Below are positions 61,332 to 64,000 of a stretch of 64,000 bases of DNA, one piece after another. The position numbers and the translations under genes were made by a program. Origin of the DNA: Halomonas cerina (GTDB lineage Bacteria; Pseudomonadota; Gammaproteobacteria; Pseudomonadales; Halomonadaceae); NCBI RefSeq assembly GCF_014192215.1, contig NZ_JACHXP010000006.1:124001-188000 (forward strand), read 5' to 3'. Each line of letters starts with the position of its first letter. The first letter of the stretch is position 1. The notes under the pieces are model-generated. The model made no database searches and was not told the DNA's origin. It worked only from the letters and a program-made list of their open reading frames with translations.

Positions 61332-61865
61332 ATGAACTTCCCGGGAGAACAGCCCCCCGGCGTGCAGGCCCCCACCGCCGAGACCGAAGGTTTTCGCCTT
61401 AACCACACCATGCTGCGGGTGAAGGATCCGGAGAAGGCGCTGGCCTTCTACACCCGGGTGTTCGGCATGCAGGTGCTGCGCCGGCTCGACTTCGAGGAGA
61501 TGCAGTTCTCGCTCTATTTCCTGGCCCGGCCGGAGCCGGGTGAGAACGTCCCGGAGGACACCGCCGAGCGCACCGTCTGGACCTTCAGCCAGCGTGGCGT
61601 GCTGGAACTGACCCACAACTGGGGAACCGAGGCGCAGGATGACTTCGCCTACCATGACGGCAACACCGAGCCCCAGGGCTTCGGCCACATCTGCTTCAGC
61701 GTGCCGGACCTGGAGGCCACCGTGGCCTGGTTCGACGCCAATGACGTGACCTTCGTCAAGCGCCCCGACCAGGGCAAGTTGAAGGACGTGGCCTTCGTCA
61801 AGGACGTGGACGGCTACTGGATCGAAGTGGTCCAGGCCGACCGCCTGGGCCACCTGGGTGACTAA
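61332..61865 (+). CDS. gloA: Lactoylglutathione lyase (glyoxalase I)
   Basis: GloA isomerises the methylglyoxal-glutathione hemithioacetal. The 177 residues match the longer glyoxalase I form, with HTMLRVKDPEKALAFYTRVFGM, GVLELTHNWGTE, GFGHICFSVPD and a C-terminal DVDGYWIEVVQ. The metal ligands are the conserved His/Glu of these blocks. The ATG at 61332 follows AGGAGAG; an upstream frame to 61197 runs through the promoter. Confidence 0.95.
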   Translation: MNFPGEQPPGVQAPTAETEGFRLNHTMLRVKDPEKALAFYTRVFGMQVLRRLDFEEMQFSLYFLARPEPGENVPEDTAERTVWTFSQRGVLELTHNWGTEAQDDFAYHDGNTEPQGFGHICFSVPDLEATVAWFDANDVTFVKRPDQGKLKDVAFVKDVDGYWIEVVQADRLGHLGD

Positions 61866-61929
61866 GAACTTCATTCACAACTCCTTGGACGGAGTGGGCT
61901 TTTCCTCGGCAAGACCCGAAGTGTCGGAC

Positions 61930-62048
61930 CATCACGAGGGCGCTGTGAACCCCTCCCTGGGCGCTATCTTTGCCATCCATGGCAAAGGACCCTCGCTTCG
62001 TCTTGCCCCCGGCGCCCACCATTACTGGGGGTTTGGAAGTGATCTCTA
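61930..62048. repeat. Palindrome-containing intergenic segment after gloA
   Basis: Between gloA and the convergent lipoprotein gene, 193 bases hold TTTGCCAT-CC-ATGGCAAA (61969-61986), a perfect inverted repeat, plus GC-rich arms GGGCGC and GGCGCC further out. A 63-codon open frame through it shows no protein-like pattern. It could be a terminator or a copy of a repeated element of the genome. Confidence 0.4.
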
Positions 62049-62058
62049 AGCCCTCGCC

Positions 62059-63204
62059 TCAGTACCCCGTCATCTCCAGGTAGCCCACGCCGCGTGGCCG
62101 GTCGTTCTCCCGGTCGCGGACCCGCACCGCACCTTCCCAGTAGGGCACGCTGGTGGGCATCCAGCGCTCGGCATGGGACGCCTCGACGATCAGGTCCAGG
62201 GCCTGGCCCGGGACCTGTAGTCGCCAGCGCGTGGGCAGCTCGCGACCCGCCACGGCCTGCGTGGCCAGCGGGGTCAGCCGCAGGTCATCGGCGCCGAGGG
62301 CGGTGACCGTGCCATCGGGGGCAATCCAGCTGCCGAAGAGGGCATCGCCTGCCGCCGCGTCGCCGCGCAAGTGGTAGACCATCAGCTTGGCGCCACCGGC
62401 CAGATGCAGCGAGAACCAGTCCCAGCCCTGGTGCCAGGGAGCCATCAGCTGGTTGCCCCACTCCCGGTCCAGCCAGGCGCGGCCCGTCACCTGGTGGGGC
62501 TCCCCGTCCAGGCTCACCTCGCCGCTGACCCGATAGAAGGGCTGGCTGAGGTAGACCGGGGTATCGCCGGCCGTGTGGCGAGCGCCCGGCTGGCGGTGGC
62601 GCACCAAGGGCCCCTCGGCCTCCAGCGTCAATCGGTAGCCGAAGGGGGCATCCTCCTGGCCGGCCTCGGCGGTCACCACGAGCCGGTCCAGGGCATCCTG
62701 CGTCGGGTCGTGGACCTGGCTGATCATCTGCCAGTCATCGAGCCAGGCGCGGAAGGGCCAGGCGGTGACGCCGGCCTGGTCCCGCGCGGGATCGGCCACA
62801 CTCGACCCGCCCCGCGCGAAGCGCTCCGCCACCCGATGCATCTTGCCACGGGACACTGCCACATGGGCCATCCACAGCTGCTCGGCCGCCCAGGGGCCGG
62901 GGGCCTCACGGCGCTCGGCCGGTGGCTGCTGGGCCCGACGGAACAGGGTCCATTGCACGCCCAGCGATTCGCCGGACGCATCCGCCAGGTTGGCGGTGAG
63001 GTACCACCATTCCAGACGAGTGTCGGGGTGCGGACCATGATCCTCGGGGAAACTCAGCGGCGTGCCGGGGGAGGCCTGCACGAAACCGCCGGCCGCACTG
63101 CCTAGTCCGGCGAAGCCGGCCGGCGTCTCGGGGGGCGGCTCGCTCCCACAGCCTGCCAGCAACAGCGCCAGCGCGCCGAGCCATGCGCTCATCGGGCGCC
63201 TCAT
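62059..63204 (-). CDS. AttH-like lipoprotein (CrtC/lipocalin-like domain)
   Basis: A 381-residue lipoprotein with lipobox LLAGC (Cys19) and two lipocalin-like repeats of the AttH/CrtC family: PDTRLEWWYLTANLAD, WMAHVAVSRG, GRAWLDREWGNQ and WDWFSLHLAGGAKLMVYHLR. AttH-like proteins occur with AttEFG ABC exporters, and here the ATG overlaps the stop of an FtsX-like permease. A role in outer membrane or lipid export is a family-based guess. Confidence 0.85.
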   Translation of the reverse strand: MRRPMSAWLGALALLLAGCGSEPPPETPAGFAGLGSAAGGFVQASPGTPLSFPEDHGPHPDTRLEWWYLTANLADASGESLGVQWTLFRRAQQPPAERREAPGPWAAEQLWMAHVAVSRGKMHRVAERFARGGSSVADPARDQAGVTAWPFRAWLDDWQMISQVHDPTQDALDRLVVTAEAGQEDAPFGYRLTLEAEGPLVRHRQPGARHTAGDTPVYLSQPFYRVSGEVSLDGEPHQVTGRAWLDREWGNQLMAPWHQGWDWFSLHLAGGAKLMVYHLRGDAAAGDALFGSWIAPDGTVTALGADDLRLTPLATQAVAGRELPTRWRLQVPGQALDLIVEASHAERWMPTSVPYWEGAVRVRDRENDRPRGVGYLEMTGY

Positions 63205-64000
63205 GTCATCTCCTCCTCGGCCAGCAGGGCCCGGGGCGGGATCCGCCACAGGCGCAGGGCCGGCAGGACCGCCGCCAGCAGCGCCACCCCCAGGGCCGTG
63301 CCCAGGGTCAGCGCCATCTCGGCGGGAAAGACATGCAGCGGCAGGCGCCAGCCGAAGGCGGCCACATTGATCACGTCTACCAGGCACACGGTGATGACGA
63401 CGCCCAGCGGGAGGGCGACCAGGCCGGTGGCCAGGGCCGCACCGCCCAGTTGGGCGAGCTGGAGGCCGGCAAGCCGGCCCCGGGGCACGCCCAGGGCCCA
63501 TAGCGGTGCCAGCCGGCGGCGCCGCTCCCGGGCCTGGGCGAGCAGGCTGGCCAGCAGGGCCAGGGCCGCCACGCCCAGGGTCAGGGCATTGAGGGCCCGG
63601 GTGATGGTGAAGGTGCGCTCGAAGATGGTGGTGGCCAGAGCCTTCACCTGGCGCTGGTCGCGCAGCGCCGCGTCGCCGATCCCGAAGCGCTCGGCCAGGG
63701 CCCGGCGCAGTGCCGCCTTGTCCGCGCCTTCGGCGAGCACCAGGCCGATGGCCTGTGGCGAGACCCCGAAGCGCCGTTGCAGCGTCGGTGTGGCCAGCAG
63801 CACCTCGCCGCGAGGATTGCCGTAGTCCGGGTAGACGGCCGCCACCGTTACCCGTTCGGCGTCGCCCGGGGCCTCCAGCACCAGTCGGTCGCCGGGGGCG
63901 ATACCCTGGCCCCGGGCCAGCTGCTCGTTGATGAAGGCCTCGCCCTCCTTGAGGGCGTCCCAGGCGGCTTGCCGCCCCCCCGGTGTCTCCAGCAGCGGCC
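63201..64000 (-). CDS. FtsX-like ABC transporter permease (5' end missing)
   Basis: The frame is open to the right edge, so only the C-terminal 265 or so residues are seen. The C-terminal FtsX domain shows the expected three or four membrane helices, with ITRALNALTLGVAALALLASLLAQARERRR and a final PPRALLAEEEM. It belongs with the AttFG/LolE-like permeases and should be followed off-window by an ATPase. Its stop overlaps the AttH-like lipoprotein start. Confidence 0.85.
   Translation of the reverse strand, partial: PLLETPGGRQAAWDALKEGEAFINEQLARGQGIAPGDRLVLEAPGDAERVTVAAVYPDYGNPRGEVLLATPTLQRRFGVSPQAIGLVLAEGADKAALRRALAERFGIGDAALRDQRQVKALATTIFERTFTITRALNALTLGVAALALLASLLAQARERRRRLAPLWALGVPRGRLAGLQLAQLGGAALATGLVALPLGVVITVCLVDVINVAAFGWRLPLHVFPAEMALTLGTALGVALLAAVLPALRLWRIPPRALLAEEEMT

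Noticed and set aside
61858..62049. 63-codon open frame after gloA
   Set aside because: It overlaps the gloA stop, runs through a palindrome and has no protein-family pattern or ribosome-binding site.

Overview
This window is a GC-rich, gene-dense stretch of a gammaproteobacterial chromosome. Gene content (cytochrome cd1 denitrification, PHA synthase, cyanophycin metabolism, a DUF6482-type protein, SulP and TauE transporters) and protein style suggest a halophilic Halomonas-type member of the Oceanospirillales. That assignment is an inference from content; no rRNA or tRNA gene is present to confirm it.

Layout. Positions 1-3.5 kb: a class II-like c-type cytochrome cut by the left edge, then a divergent hmp (NO dioxygenase)/norR pair whose shared spacer holds a near-perfect sigma-54 promoter and three GT-N7-AC NorR-type boxes. 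3.5-6.8 kb: a dihydrolipoamide dehydrogenase-like flavoprotein and a PHA synthase. 6.9-16.3 kb: the nitrite reductase locus, with nirCF facing left and nirS-D-L-G-H-J-E-N facing right, i.e. the enzyme plus a complete heme d1 pathway. 16.4-25.2 kb: nnrS, a SirB2-like protein, an AhpD-like protein, norCBQD, a small membrane protein, and an opposing operon (unknown membrane protein-norE-norF). 25.3-31.5 kb: narK1, narK2, narL and narX, all leftward. 31.6-43.8 kb: a degenerate NarK-like transporter, narGHJI, a parvulin, moaB, moeA, a Dnr-type regulator and a DGC-domain protein, all rightward. 43.8-48.5 kb: cyanophycin operon cphB-cphA-iadA (leftward). 48.7-64 kb: mixed housekeeping and transport genes: TauE-like exporter, D,D-carboxypeptidase with SPOR domain, EamA transporter, a TPP riboswitch over a truncated thiM and an intact thiE, a SulP transporter, a small ribbon-helix-helix regulator with a palindromic operator, a DsrE-like protein with an ABC importer, a 574-residue P-loop protein of unknown role, an NlpC/P60 lipoprotein, GloA, and an AttH-like lipoprotein with an FtsX-type permease cut by the right edge.

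How it works together. Nitrate enters through NarK1/NarK2, is reduced by NarGHI, nitrite goes to NO via NirS, NO to N2O via NorCB; no nosZ is in the window. The regulators lie inside the island: NarXL (nitrate/nitrite), Dnr (NO/anaerobiosis) and NorR (NO). Their predicted sites are visible: FNR/DNR boxes before nirS/nirC, nnrS, norC, the norE operon, narK1 and narK2; NarL 7-2-7 palindromes before narK1, narK2 and narG; NorR boxes before hmp. Three of the DNR boxes have a -10-like hexamer starting 29.5 or 30.5 bp from the box centre, a consistent class II promoter geometry.

The points most worth follow-up are the NarK paralogue that has lost both substrate-binding arginines, the NorR/sigma-54 control region of hmp, the DNR-controlled unknown membrane protein coupled to norE, the riboswitch-controlled thiM stump, and the orphan P-loop protein.
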